Source: Actinomycetospora termitidis
GTDB lineage: Bacteria > Actinomycetota > Actinomycetes > Mycobacteriales > Pseudonocardiaceae
Reading direction: 5' to 3'
Assembly: GCF_030286555.1 (NCBI RefSeq)
Contig: NZ_JASVWF010000003.1
Coordinates: forward strand, 62,001 to 126,000
Length of the DNA stretch: 64,000 bases
A program made the translations under genes and the position numbers. This document shows, in pieces, positions 19,580 to 28,318 of this stretch. The notes beneath the pieces are model-generated. The model had not been told where the DNA came from, did not search any database, and saw only the letters and a list, made by a program, of their open reading frames with translations. The number at the start of each line of letters is the position of its first letter. The first letter of the stretch is position 1.

Positions 19580-19592
19580 TACTGTCCCGAGC
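19580..19592 (+). promoter_or_regulatory. Putative -10 element and leaderless start of mce
   Basis: TACTGT at 19580-19585 is followed by 7 bases and ATG, with no Shine-Dalgarno. This predicts transcription starting at the start codon. Confidence 0.5.
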
Positions 19593-20042
19593 ATGACTGC
19601 ACAGCTCGACGCAGCGGTCGGCATCGTGGCCGTGGACCACGTCGGCATCGCCGTCCCGGACCTCGACGAGGCCATCGCCTGGTACGCCAGCACCCTCGGC
19701 CTCGAGGCGACCCACACGGAGACGAACGAGGAGCAGGGCGTCCGCGAGGCGATGCTGCACGCTCCCGACGACACCTCCGGCACGGCCGTCCAGCTGCTCG
19801 CCCCGCTGAACGAGACCTCCACCATCGCCAAGTTCATCGACCGGAACGGCCCGGGCCTGCAGCAGGTCGCCTACCGGGTCCGCGACGTCGAGGACACCGC
19901 GGCCCGGCTGCGGGAGAAGGGCGTGCGGCTGCTCTACGAGACCGCCCGCCGCGGCACGGCCGACTCGCGCGTGAACTTCGTCCACCCCAAGGACGCCGGT
20001 GGCGTCCTCGTCGAGCTCGTGCAACCCGCCGCGGGCCACTGA
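19593..20042 (+). CDS. mce: Methylmalonyl-CoA/ethylmalonyl-CoA epimerase
   Basis: Interconverts the 2R and 2S forms of methylmalonyl-CoA or ethylmalonyl-CoA, linking Ccr products to the B12-dependent mutases. The 149-residue glyoxalase-fold (VOC) protein contains IVAVDHVGIAVPDLDEAIAWY with metal-binding His, GPGLQQVAYRVRDVEDTAARL with a second His/Gln site, and VLVELVQ with the final Glu. It is divergent from meaB (101 bases between starts) and 96 bases upstream of ccr on the same strand. Confidence 0.93.
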   Translation: MTAQLDAAVGIVAVDHVGIAVPDLDEAIAWYASTLGLEATHTETNEEQGVREAMLHAPDDTSGTAVQLLAPLNETSTIAKFIDRNGPGLQQVAYRVRDVEDTAARLREKGVRLLYETARRGTADSRVNFVHPKDAGGVLVELVQPAAGH

Positions 20043-20088
20043 CCGGCGCCTGACGGACGCCTGACCCACGTCACCCTTCTCGCCGTAC

Positions 20089-20105
20089 CTACCCGTCGGT
20101 AGCCT
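20089..20105 (+). promoter_or_regulatory. Candidate operator and -10 element upstream of ccr
   Basis: CTACC (20089-20093) and GGTAG (20098-20102) are inverted repeats with a 4-base spacer; the right arm overlaps TAGCCT (20100-20105), a plausible -10 box about 33 bases before the ccr start. A repressor bound here would block transcription. The regulator is unknown. Confidence 0.35.
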
Positions 20106-20138
20106 CACCGCCACCCGACACCCCGGAGGCTCTTGACC

Positions 20139-21470
20139 GTGCACGACATCCGCGAAGCCATCCTCGCCGACGATCTGGCCGGCATCGGCTCCATGACCGT
20201 CCCCGAGTCCTACCGGGGCATCACGGTGCACGCCGACGAGGCCGACATGTTCGCCGGGATGCCCGCCCAGGAGAAGGACCCGCGCAAGTCGCTGCACCTC
20301 GACGAAGTGCCCACGCCCGAGGTCGCGCCCGGCGAGGCACTGGTCGCCGTCATGGCCTCGGCGATCAACTACAACACCGTGTGGACCTCGATCTTCGAGC
20401 CCGTGTCCACGTTCGGCTTCCTCAAGCGCTACGGCCGGATCTCCGAGCTGGCCAAGCGCCACGACCTGCCCTACCACGTGGTGGGCTCCGACCTCGCGGG
20501 CGTCGTCCTCAAGGTCGGCGCGGGCGTGCAGATGTGGAAGCCCGGCGACAAGGTCGTCGCGCACTGCCTGTCGGTGGAGCTGGAGAGCCCCGCCGGCCAC
20601 GACGACACGATGATGGACCCCGAGCAGCGCATCTGGGGCTTCGAGACCAACTTCGGCGGCCTCGCCGACATGGCCCTGGTCAAGACCAACCAGCTGATGC
20701 CCAAGCCCGACCACCTCACCTGGGAGGAGGCCGCCTCCCCCGGGCTGGTCAACTCCACGGCCTACCGCCAGCTGGTCAGCCCGCACGGCGCGAACATGAC
20801 CCAGGGCGACGTCGTGCTGATCTGGGGCGCCTCCGGCGGCCTGGGCTCCTACGCCACCCAGTTCGCCCTCAACGGCGGCGCCACCCCGGTCTGCGTGGTC
20901 TCCTCCCCGGCCAAGGCCGAACTGTGCCGCAAGATGGGCGCCGAGCTGATCATCGACCGCTCCGCCGAGGGCTACAAGTTCTGGTCCGACCCCGAGACCC
21001 AGGACCCGCGCGAGTGGAAGCGGTTCGGCTCGAAGATCCGCGAGCTCACCGGCGGCGACGACCCGGACATCGTCTTCGAACACCCCGGCCGCGAGACCTT
21101 CGGCGCCTCGGTCTACGTCGCCAAGCGCGGCGGCACGATCGTCACCTGCGCGTCGACCTCGGGCTTCATGCACCAGTACGACAACCGCTACCTGTGGATG
21201 AACCTCAAGCGGATCATCGGCTCGCACTTCGCGAACTACAAGGAGGCCTACCTGGCGAACCGCCTGGTGGCCCAGGGGAAGATCCACCCGACGGTCTCCA
21301 AGACCTACGCGCTCGAGGAGACCGGTGAGGCGGCCAACGACGTCCACCACAACTCCCACCAGGGCAAGGTCGGCGTCCTCTGCCTCGCCCCCGAGGAGGG
21401 CCTGGGCGTGACCAACCCCGAGCTGCGCGAGCAGCACCTCGAGGGCATCAACCGCTTCCGCGGCGAGTAG
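20139..21470 (+). CDS. ccr: Crotonyl-CoA carboxylase/reductase
   Basis: Reductively carboxylates crotonyl-CoA with NADPH and CO2 to ethylmalonyl-CoA, the entry reaction of the ethylmalonyl-CoA pathway and a source of polyketide extender units. The 443-residue medium-chain reductase has ASAINYNTVWTS (CO2-pocket Asn), RIWGFETNFGGLADMA (Phe-Glu pair), VLIWGASGGLGSYATQFAL (NADPH fold) and GFMHQYDNRYLWMNLKRIIG. These residues separate carboxylating Ccr from plain reductases. GTG at 20139 is preferred because GGAGG lies 9 bases upstream; a TTG at 20133 is too close to it. A strong hairpin follows the gene. Confidence 0.95.
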   Translation: MHDIREAILADDLAGIGSMTVPESYRGITVHADEADMFAGMPAQEKDPRKSLHLDEVPTPEVAPGEALVAVMASAINYNTVWTSIFEPVSTFGFLKRYGRISELAKRHDLPYHVVGSDLAGVVLKVGAGVQMWKPGDKVVAHCLSVELESPAGHDDTMMDPEQRIWGFETNFGGLADMALVKTNQLMPKPDHLTWEEAASPGLVNSTAYRQLVSPHGANMTQGDVVLIWGASGGLGSYATQFALNGGATPVCVVSSPAKAELCRKMGAELIIDRSAEGYKFWSDPETQDPREWKRFGSKIRELTGGDDPDIVFEHPGRETFGASVYVAKRGGTIVTCASTSGFMHQYDNRYLWMNLKRIIGSHFANYKEAYLANRLVAQGKIHPTVSKTYALEETGEAANDVHHNSHQGKVGVLCLAPEEGLGVTNPELREQHLEGINRFRGE

Positions 21471-21483
21471 GCCCTCCGGGTCC

Positions 21484-21536
21484 CGAGCGAACGGCACTCT
21501 CGCAGCATCCAGGCGCGCGAGAGTGCCGTTCGTTCG
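21484..21536 (+). terminator. Hairpin terminator after ccr
   Basis: A 20-base arm at 21484-21503 pairs with 21517-21536, with a single wobble difference and a 13-base loop, starting 13 bases after the ccr stop. It shares the GAGCGAACGG-type core with the palindrome inside cydDC and resembles the glgE terminator. Confidence 0.75.
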
Positions 21537-21679
21537 TTTCCGGCGACCCCTTCCCGACGGCGGGGCGGTGCCGGTGACCCGACTCACCCGGCCGTGTGAC
21601 CGGTGCTGATCCGACCGGGAGCGGCGTGTCCGTCCCCCGACCGTGGCCGTGTCGCACACAGCCCTAGTAACCTGGGGCG

Positions 21680-22711
21680 ATGCCGTCCGGTGACCGTGAT
21701 CTGCTGCCTCTGGGCACCGGCTTCGACGTGGTCCGTCGGGGCTACGACCGCGGCCAGGTGGAGGAACACCTCGACCGCGTCGAGGCCGATCTGCGCATCC
21801 TCACCGCCGACCGCGACGCCGCCGTGGCCCAGGCCTCCGAGCTCGCCCGCGCGCTCGACCGCACGCGCGCCCACGTCGAGGAGCTGCGCGCCCAGATCGA
21901 CCGGCTGGCTGCGCCGCCGGACTCGATGGAGGGCCTCTCCGAGCGCCTGCAGCGGATGCTGCGCCTGGCCCAGGACGAGGCCCGCGAGATGCGCTCCTCG
22001 GCCGAGCAGGCCGCCCGCCGCGCGCGCGAGGAGGCCGACGAGCGCGCGAGGAGCACCATCGCGGAGGCCGACCAGCAGGCCGCCCGCACCATCGCGGAGG
22101 CCGACGAGTACGCCCGGGGCACGTCCGACGAGGCCCGCCGTCAGGCCCAGGAGACCCACGACGCCGCCGAGGCCGTGGCCCAGGAGACACGGACCCGGTT
22201 CGACGCCGGGCTCGCCGACAACGAGCGTCGTCGGGCCGAGATGGAGGACGAGCACCGCGCGCTGATGGATTCCGCGCGCGCCGACGCCGCCCGCATCCGC
22301 ACCGAGGCCGAGAACGAGCGGCGCCACCTCGACGAGGAGTCCCGCGCCCGGCGGGCCCAGGTCGAGGAGGACTTCGAGATCGCGATGGCCTCGCGGCGCA
22401 CCGAGTCGATGCGGGTCCTCGCCCGCAGCGAGGCCGACGCCCGGTCGCGCGCCGAGAAGCAGCTGCGCGACGCCTCCGAGGAGGCCCGGCGCCGGCGGCG
22501 GGAGGCCGACGGCGAGGTCGCCGAGATCCGTCGCCTCCGCGCGCGCGTGACGAACCAGCTGGCCACCCTCCGCGAGTCGCTCTCCGACCTGCCCAGCCTC
22601 GACGCGTTCCCCGACGAGACGCCGGACGACGCCACGACGCCCGTCCCGACGCCGAGCGTCGCGGCCGACGGGCACGGCACCCGCCGGGACTACGAGACCA
22701 CGTCGTCGTAG
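21680..22711 (+). CDS. DivIVA/Scy-FilP-like coiled-coil protein
   Basis: A 343-residue protein dominated by Ala/Arg/Glu-rich coiled coil (about residues 25-300). The N-terminus FDVVRRGYDRGQVEEHLDRVEADL is the DivIVA-type start that targets polar or curved membrane, and the C-terminus is a Pro/Thr/Asp-rich tail. Such proteins organise polar growth in actinobacteria (Wag31, Scy, FilP). TAACCT lies 6 bases before the ATG, suggesting a leaderless mRNA. Streptomyces also carries scy/filP next to a methylmalonyl-CoA epimerase gene as I recall, so the neighbourhood looks conserved. The exact subfamily cannot be fixed by eye. Confidence 0.75.
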   Translation: MPSGDRDLLPLGTGFDVVRRGYDRGQVEEHLDRVEADLRILTADRDAAVAQASELARALDRTRAHVEELRAQIDRLAAPPDSMEGLSERLQRMLRLAQDEAREMRSSAEQAARRAREEADERARSTIAEADQQAARTIAEADEYARGTSDEARRQAQETHDAAEAVAQETRTRFDAGLADNERRRAEMEDEHRALMDSARADAARIRTEAENERRHLDEESRARRAQVEEDFEIAMASRRTESMRVLARSEADARSRAEKQLRDASEEARRRRREADGEVAEIRRLRARVTNQLATLRESLSDLPSLDAFPDETPDDATTPVPTPSVAADGHGTRRDYETTSS

Positions 22712-22940
22712 GTCCTCCCCCGTGGTGACCCGCTGACTCGGCGTCGAGCGGGCCCTCAGTGCTGCCCAGACGGCCCCGGCGCAACGCTGGAGGACCCGCT
22801 CGGCGGCCGTCCTCGCGCGCGGCCCGCCGCGGCAGCGAAAACCCGTCCGGTCGCCTCTTTACATCCCGGCAACCTCCGTGGTCTCCTCTTGCGAGACGCT
22901 GTTTCCCGTCGAGAGATCACCGAGTCGCCGAGGAGCCCCC

Positions 22941-24281
22941 ATGACCGTGATCGACCCCCGGACCGACGGGTCCCCGACCACCCTCGCGAGCCCCGTGAGT
23001 CTCGCCGACCGGGCACGTGCCGACGGCGTCCGCTTCCTGCTCGCGCTGTTCGTCGACCTCACCGGCAAGCCGTGCGCGAAGCTGGTGCCGGTCGAGAGCG
23101 CGGACGAGCTCGAGCACGAGGGCGTCGGGTTCGCGGGGTACGCGGTCGGCGCCATCGGTCAGCAGCCGTGCGACCCGGACCTCATCGCGATCCCGGACGT
23201 GAGCAGCTACACCCCGCTGCCGTGGGTCCGTGAGGGGCTGGCCCTCGTCCACTGCGACCCGCACGTCGAGGGTCGACCCTGGCCCTACGCCCCGCGGGTC
23301 CTGCTCAAGGCGATGCTGGCCAAGGCGGCCGGACTCGAACTGATGGCGGGCGCCGAGGTCGAGTACTTCCTGGTCGCGAAGGACGAGGACGGCACCCTCC
23401 GCCCCGCCGACGCCCTCGACGACGGGATCCGCCCCTGCTACGACGCCCGTGGCCTGACCCGGATGTACGACCACCTCACCGCGGTCTCCACCGCCATGAA
23501 CGCCCTCGGCTGGGGCAACTACGCGAACGACCACGAGGACGCGAACGGCCAGTTCGAGCAGAACTTCGCCTACGCCGACGCGCTGACCACCGCGGACCGG
23601 GTCATCACCGCGCGGTACCTGATCTCCATGCTCGCCGAGCAGCGCGGGATGACGGCGACGTTCATGCCGAAGCCGTTCGCCGACCGCACCGGCTCCGGCA
23701 TGCACCTGCACCTGAGCCTCTGGTCCGACGGGTCGAGCCGCTTTCCCGACGACAGCGACGGGCGCGGCCACGGCCTCTCCGAGCTCGCCTACCGGTTCCT
23801 CGCCGGCCTGCTCGAGCACGCCCCCGGGATGCAGGCCGTCCTCGCGCCCACCGTGAACTCCTACAAGCGCACCGGCGCCACCTCGACGCGCTCCGGCGCC
23901 ACCTGGTCCCCGCGCCGCGCGACCTGGGGCGGCAACGACCGCACCCACCTCGTCCGCGTCCCGGACGGCCACCGCGTGGAGCTGCGCGGCGGCGACGGCG
24001 CGGCCAACCCGTACCTCGCGCTCGCCGTCGCCCTGGCCGCCGGCCTGGACGGCATCGACCGCGAACTCGAGCCCGACGTCACCCACGAGCGCCCCGAACT
24101 CCCCCCGACGCTGCTGCACGCCGTGGACGCCCTGCGCGCCGACGCCGTCGTCACCGCCGGGCTCGACGCGGCCGGGCCGGGCGTCGCCGAGTACTTCGCC
24201 GGGCTCAAGCGCGAGGAGTTCCTCGACTGGCACGGCACCGTCGGCTCCTGGGAGCACGACCGCTACCTCACGGCCTTCTAG
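22941..24281 (+). CDS. GlnT/GmaS-type glutamine synthetase-like ligase (type III glutamate-amine ligase)
   Basis: Glutamine synthetase superfamily enzyme of 446 residues, expected to join glutamate to ammonia or an alkylamine with ATP. Core motifs: LELMAGAEVEYFLV, NDHEDANGQFEQNFAYADAL, ATFMPKPFADRTGSGMHLHLSL, APTVNSYKR and VELRGGDGAANPYLALA. The last two mark the glutamate/ATP site. The short N-terminal domain and these variants place it with rhizobial GlnT and gamma-glutamylmethylamide synthetase GmaS rather than housekeeping GlnA. AGGAG lies 5 bases before the ATG. It heads a tight operon with three glutamate-synthase-like subunits. The 229 bases upstream hold no gene and no box I could assign. 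Confidence 0.82.
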   Translation: MTVIDPRTDGSPTTLASPVSLADRARADGVRFLLALFVDLTGKPCAKLVPVESADELEHEGVGFAGYAVGAIGQQPCDPDLIAIPDVSSYTPLPWVREGLALVHCDPHVEGRPWPYAPRVLLKAMLAKAAGLELMAGAEVEYFLVAKDEDGTLRPADALDDGIRPCYDARGLTRMYDHLTAVSTAMNALGWGNYANDHEDANGQFEQNFAYADALTTADRVITARYLISMLAEQRGMTATFMPKPFADRTGSGMHLHLSLWSDGSSRFPDDSDGRGHGLSELAYRFLAGLLEHAPGMQAVLAPTVNSYKRTGATSTRSGATWSPRRATWGGNDRTHLVRVPDGHRVELRGGDGAANPYLALAVALAAGLDGIDRELEPDVTHERPELPPTLLHAVDALRADAVVTAGLDAAGPGVAEYFAGLKREEFLDWHGTVGSWEHDRYLTAF

Positions 24282-24289
24282 GAGAGAAG

Positions 24290-25159
24290 ATGTGCGGAAT
24301 CGTCGGACTCCACCTGCGCGACCCCGAGTTGTACCCGCAGCTCGGGCGCCTGCTGGAGTCGATGCTGTGCGGGGTCGTCGAGCGCGGCCCGGACTCCGCG
24401 GGAGTCGCGGTCTACGGCGACCACCGGCGGGTGCCCGAGGGCCACGCGGCCGTCTCCGTCCTGCTGCCGCCGGACGCGGACACCACCGACCTGGACGCGC
24501 TGGTCACGACGGCGGGTGACACCACGATCGTGGCCGCTCCCGTCCCGCTCGAGACCCTCGTGGCCCGGGTGAGGGAGTCGTTCCCGACGGCGGTCGTGGT
24601 CGGGACCGGGCACGACCTCACGGTCTACAAGGGCGTCGGGCACCCTCGTGAGCTCGCGGCGACCTACGACCTGGTGAACGCCCAGGGCTGGCAGGGCCTC
24701 GCGCACACCCGGATGGCCACGGAGTCCGCGGTGATCCCCGAGGGGTGCCACCCGTTCTCCGTCGGGCCGGACCAGTGCCTGGTGCACAACGGCTCGTTCT
24801 CCAACCACGCCTCGATCCGCCGCGAACTGGCCCGTGAGGGTGTCACGTTCGACTCGGAGAACGACTCCGAGGTCGGCGCCCGCTTCGTGGCCTCCCGGCT
24901 CGCACAGGGCGAGGACCTGGAGAAGGCCCTCCTGGCGCTCCGCGAGACCTTCGACGGCTTCTACACCCTGCTCGTGACCAGCGCGGACGGCTTCGCCGTG
25001 GTCCGCGACCCGATCGCCTGCAAGCCCGCGGTGATCGCCGAGACCGACGCCTGGGTGGCGATGGCGTCGGAGTTCCGCGCGCTCGCGCCGCTGCCCGGCA
25101 TCGAGCACGCCCGCCTCTACGAGCCCGAGCCCGGGAGGGTCTACGCATGGAGTCGATGA
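24290..25159 (+). CDS. Class II glutamine amidotransferase subunit (MgsA/GlxB-like)
   Basis: A 289-residue N-terminal nucleophile hydrolase. MCGIVGLHLRDP exposes catalytic Cys2 after Met removal; RGPDSAGVAVY, GLAHTRMATESAV and CHPFSVGPDQCLVHNGSFSNHASIR build the glutamine pocket. It corresponds to the amidotransferase domain of glutamate synthase encoded alone, as in GlxB of Sinorhizobium or MgsA of N-methylglutamate synthase. GGAGAG lies upstream and the gap from the ligase gene is 8 bases. It overlaps the next gene by 13 bases. Confidence 0.85.
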   Translation: MCGIVGLHLRDPELYPQLGRLLESMLCGVVERGPDSAGVAVYGDHRRVPEGHAAVSVLLPPDADTTDLDALVTTAGDTTIVAAPVPLETLVARVRESFPTAVVVGTGHDLTVYKGVGHPRELAATYDLVNAQGWQGLAHTRMATESAVIPEGCHPFSVGPDQCLVHNGSFSNHASIRRELAREGVTFDSENDSEVGARFVASRLAQGEDLEKALLALRETFDGFYTLLVTSADGFAVVRDPIACKPAVIAETDAWVAMASEFRALAPLPGIEHARLYEPEPGRVYAWSR

Positions 25160-25824
25160 CGTTCGATCTCTCGACGACGACGGTCCGCGCGCTGAACGCG
25201 GAGCTGCACGACCCGTCGGTCAAGAGCTACGAGGTGCTCCACCCCGAGGGCGCGCACGCCGTCGCCGCCGGGATCGACAGCGGCGTCGCGGTCGACGTGC
25301 ACGGCCACGTCGGCTACTACTGCGCCGGCATGAACGACGGCGGGTCGGTGACGGTCCACGGCAACGCCGCCACCGGCCTTGCCGAGAACATGATGTCCGG
25401 GACCGTCCGGATCACCGGCGACGCCTCCCAGTCCGCGGGCGCCACCGCGCACGGCGGCCTGCTCGTCATCGAGGGCTCCGCGTCCATGCGCTGCGGTATC
25501 TCGATGAAGGGCGTGGACATCGTCGTCGGCGGCTCGGTCGGGCCGATGAGCGCGTTCATGGCCCAGGCCGGACGCCTCGTGATCTGCGGCGACGCCGGCG
25601 ACGGGCTCGGCGACTCGATCTACGAGGCCCGGCTCTACGTCCGCGGCCGCGTCGGGGAGCTCGGCGCGGACTGCGTCGAGAAGGAGATGCGCGACGAGCA
25701 CCGGGCCGAGCTGGCGGAGCTGCTCGCCGCGGCGGGGCTCGAGCACGACGTGACCGAGTTCCGTCGCTACGGCTCGGCCCGGCGCCTCTACCACTTCACC
25801 AGCGAGCACTCGGGGAGTTACTGA
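25147..25824 (+). CDS. GXGXG-domain subunit (MgsB/GlxC-like)
   Basis: A 225-residue right-handed beta-helix protein matching the C-terminal domain of the glutamate synthase alpha subunit. Repeated Gly turns (GHVGYYCAGMNDGGSVTVHG, GTVRITGDASQ, GGLLVIEGSAS, VVGGSVGP) are the GXGXG coils. The domain is structural and supports the ammonia tunnel between amidotransferase and FMN domains. GGAGGG lies 7 bases before the ATG at 25147; the ATG at 25156 would give the ATGA overlap instead. It is followed by the FMN subunit with a one-base overlap. Confidence 0.85.
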   Translation: MESMTFDLSTTTVRALNAELHDPSVKSYEVLHPEGAHAVAAGIDSGVAVDVHGHVGYYCAGMNDGGSVTVHGNAATGLAENMMSGTVRITGDASQSAGATAHGGLLVIEGSASMRCGISMKGVDIVVGGSVGPMSAFMAQAGRLVICGDAGDGLGDSIYEARLYVRGRVGELGADCVEKEMRDEHRAELAELLAAAGLEHDVTEFRRYGSARRLYHFTSEHSGSY

Positions 25825-27134
25825 TGGCCCTGCGCGAGTCCGCGACCTTCGGCCGGGGCGTCATCGACGACATCCAGCGCGCGGCCGAGACCGGCGTCTA
25901 CGACATCCGCGGCTGGGGCGCCAAGCGCGCCGTGCCGCACTTCGACGACCTGCTCTTCCTCGGCGCCTCGATGTCGCGCTACCCGCTCGAGGGCTACCGC
26001 GAGCGCTGCGACACCGACGTCGTGCTGGGCGACCGCAACGCCCGCTACCCGCTGCACCTGCAGACCCCGGTGACGATCGCGGGGATGAGCTTCGGCGCGC
26101 TGTCCGCGCAGGCCAAGGAGGCCCTCGGGCGCGGCGCCAGCGAGGTCGGCACCAGCACGACGACGGGTGACGGCGGCATGACCCCCGAGGAGCGCGGCCA
26201 GTCCAAGCACCTCGTCTACCAGTACCTGCCCTCGCGCTACGGCATGAACCTCGCCGACCTGCGCAAGGCCGACGCGATCGAGGTCGTGCTCGGGCAGGGC
26301 GCCAAGCCCGGCGGCGGGGGGATGCTGCTCGGCCAGAAGATCTCCGACCGGGTCGCCGAGATGCGCACGCTGCCCGCCGGGATCGACCAGCGCAGCGCCT
26401 GCCGGCACCCGGACTGGACCGGCCCGGACGACCTCGCCATCAAGATCCTGGAGCTGCGCGAGATCACGGACTGGGAGAAGCCGGTCTACGTCAAGGTCGG
26501 CGCCACCCGCACCTACTACGACGTGAAGCTGGCGGTCGCGGCCGGCGCGGACGTCGTCGTCGTGGACGGGATGCAGGGCGGCACGGCCGCGACGCAGGAC
26601 GTGTTCATCGAGCACGTCGGTATCCCGACGCTCGCCGCGATCCCGCAGGCCGCGCAGGCCCTGCAGGAGCTGGGGCTGCACCGCAAGGTCCAGTTGATCG
26701 TCTCCGGTGGCATCCGCAGCGGGGCCGACGTCGCGAAGGCCATGGCGCTGGGCGCGGACGCGGTCGCGATCGGGACGGCGGCGCTCATCGCGCTGGGCGA
26801 CAACTCCCCGCGCTACGCCGCCGAGTACGAGGCCCTCGGCTCCGCGGCCGGCATGTACGACGACTTCCAGGACGGCCGCGACCCGGCCGGCATCACCACG
26901 CAGGACCCAGAGCTCTCGGCCCGGCTCGACCCGGTCGAGGGTGGCCGGCGGCTCGCGAACTACCTGCGGGTCCTGACGCTGGAGGCGCAGACCATCGCCC
27001 GCGCGTGCGGCAAGGCGCACCTGCGCCACCTCGAGCCGGAGGACCTCGTCGCACTGACGGTCGAGGCGGCGGCGATGGCGCGCGTGCCGCTGGCAGGGAC
27101 GACGTGGATTCCGGGAGTGAAGAGCCATGCCTGA
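25824..27134 (+). CDS. FMN-binding glutamate synthase-like subunit (MgsC/GlxD-like)
   Basis: A 436-residue TIM-barrel protein of the glutamate synthase central/FMN family. Key parts: PVTIAGMSFGALSAQAKEALG, STTTGDGGMTPEER, GQGAKPGGGGMLLGQKIS, VYVKVGATRTYYDVKLAVAAGADVVVVDGMQGGTAATQD, and LIVSGGIRSGADVAKAMALGADAVAIGT (phosphate and flavin loop). No Fe-S cysteine cluster is evident in the usual place. With the two preceding genes it reconstitutes a split glutamate synthase-like enzyme that could transfer glutamine or gamma-glutamylamide nitrogen to a 2-oxoacid, as N-methylglutamate synthase does. The ATG overlaps the upstream stop (TGATG). Confidence 0.88.
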   Translation: MALRESATFGRGVIDDIQRAAETGVYDIRGWGAKRAVPHFDDLLFLGASMSRYPLEGYRERCDTDVVLGDRNARYPLHLQTPVTIAGMSFGALSAQAKEALGRGASEVGTSTTTGDGGMTPEERGQSKHLVYQYLPSRYGMNLADLRKADAIEVVLGQGAKPGGGGMLLGQKISDRVAEMRTLPAGIDQRSACRHPDWTGPDDLAIKILELREITDWEKPVYVKVGATRTYYDVKLAVAAGADVVVVDGMQGGTAATQDVFIEHVGIPTLAAIPQAAQALQELGLHRKVQLIVSGGIRSGADVAKAMALGADAVAIGTAALIALGDNSPRYAAEYEALGSAAGMYDDFQDGRDPAGITTQDPELSARLDPVEGGRRLANYLRVLTLEAQTIARACGKAHLRHLEPEDLVALTVEAAAMARVPLAGTTWIPGVKSHA

Positions 27135-28308
27135 GGTGCTGATCGTCGGCGGCGGGCTGGAGGGCTGCGCCACCGCGTGGGCGCTCACGCAGCGCGGGGT
27201 CACCGACGTGACGATCCTGGAGCGGCACACCGTCGGCTCCGGCGGGACCGGGAAGTCGTCGGGCGTCGTGCGCTGTCACTACGGCGTCTCGTCGCTGGCC
27301 GCGATGGCGACGCGGAGCCTGGACACCCTGGAGCACGCCGTCGACGTGCTCGGGGAGGAGTCCGGCTTCCATCGGACCGGCTACGTCGTCGGGGTCGGCG
27401 AGCAGAACGTGGACGCCCTGCACGCGTCGATGGCCGACCAGCGCGCCGTCGGGGTCCGCACCGAGGACATCGACCGCACCGAGGTCGCGAAGCTCTGGCC
27501 GGTCGCCGACCTGGAACCGTTCGGCGCGTTCGCCTGGGAGGAGCGCGGCGGCTACGGCGACGCCTACCAGACCGCCCAGGCGTTCTCCGCCGCCGCGCGG
27601 CGCGCCGGCGCGACGCTGCGCCAGGGCACGGAGGTCGCCGGACTCGTCGTCGCGAACGGGCGGGTGACGGGCGTGCACCTGACCGACGGCTCGACGCTCG
27701 AGGCGGACGCAGTCGTCCTCACGGCCGGCCCGTGGTCGGTGGCGCTGCTCGCGGCGCACGGCGTGGACCTGCCGATCACGGTGCACCGCGAGGAGATCGT
27801 GCTGATCGACCCGGGCCAGGCGCTCGGCGAGGTCCCGGTGTTCTCCGACCTGGTGTCGCTGCAGTACATCCGGCCCGAGGGGTCCGGGGAGCTGTTGTTC
27901 GGCAACTCCGACCTGGCGGTCCTGCACCCCGCCGATCCCGACCGGTACTCCAACCAGGCGCGGCCGGAGACGGTGGACCTGGTGGTGGACAAGGTCGGGA
28001 CCCGCTTCCCCGGCCTGGTGGACGCGTCGATCGCCTCCACGTACGCCGGCTGCTACGACGTGACGCCGGACTTCAACCCGGCGATCTCGCGCGTGGACGG
28101 GATCGACGGGCTGGTGGTCGCCGCCGGGTTCTCCGGGCACGGCTACAAGATCTCGCCGGAGGTCGGACGGCTCACGGCCGACCTCGTCGTCGACGGGGTC
28201 AGCTCGGTCCCGGAGACGCCGGCGTCGGACTTCCGGCTCTCCCGCTTCGCCGAGGGCGCGCTCCTGACGAGCCCGCACCCGTACGTGGGCGCGGGGCAGA
28301 TGCGGTAG
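27127..28308 (+). CDS. FAD-dependent amine oxidoreductase (sarcosine oxidase beta/DAO family)
   Basis: A 393-residue DAO-family flavoprotein. VLIVGGGLEGCATAWALTQRG (residues 4-24) is the dinucleotide fold; GSGGTGKSSGVVRCHYGV matches the isoalloxazine-contacting loop of SoxB-type enzymes; VVAAGFSGHGYKISPEVGRL is the C-terminal FAD motif. The likely substrate is a secondary amine such as an N-alkyl amino acid. In the N-methylglutamate pathway this step uses a four-subunit dehydrogenase; only the beta-like subunit is present here. The gene overlaps the FMN subunit gene by 8 bases, so they are co-translated. Confidence 0.85.
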   Translation: MPEVLIVGGGLEGCATAWALTQRGVTDVTILERHTVGSGGTGKSSGVVRCHYGVSSLAAMATRSLDTLEHAVDVLGEESGFHRTGYVVGVGEQNVDALHASMADQRAVGVRTEDIDRTEVAKLWPVADLEPFGAFAWEERGGYGDAYQTAQAFSAAARRAGATLRQGTEVAGLVVANGRVTGVHLTDGSTLEADAVVLTAGPWSVALLAAHGVDLPITVHREEIVLIDPGQALGEVPVFSDLVSLQYIRPEGSGELLFGNSDLAVLHPADPDRYSNQARPETVDLVVDKVGTRFPGLVDASIASTYAGCYDVTPDFNPAISRVDGIDGLVVAAGFSGHGYKISPEVGRLTADLVVDGVSSVPETPASDFRLSRFAEGALLTSPHPYVGAGQMR

Positions 28309-28318
28309 GGCCACTAGC

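Noticed and set aside
22712..22940. GlnR-type or other nitrogen-control box upstream of the GlnT-like gene
   Set aside because: I looked for GTnAC/GAAAC half-sites at the right spacing and found none convincing; only a GC-rich region with a short T-rich patch.
24290..27134. Housekeeping glutamate synthase broken into pieces by frameshifts
   Set aside because: Each of the three parts has its own start codon, ribosome-binding site or coupled overlap and conserved domain boundaries, as in known split MgsABC/GlxBCD proteins.
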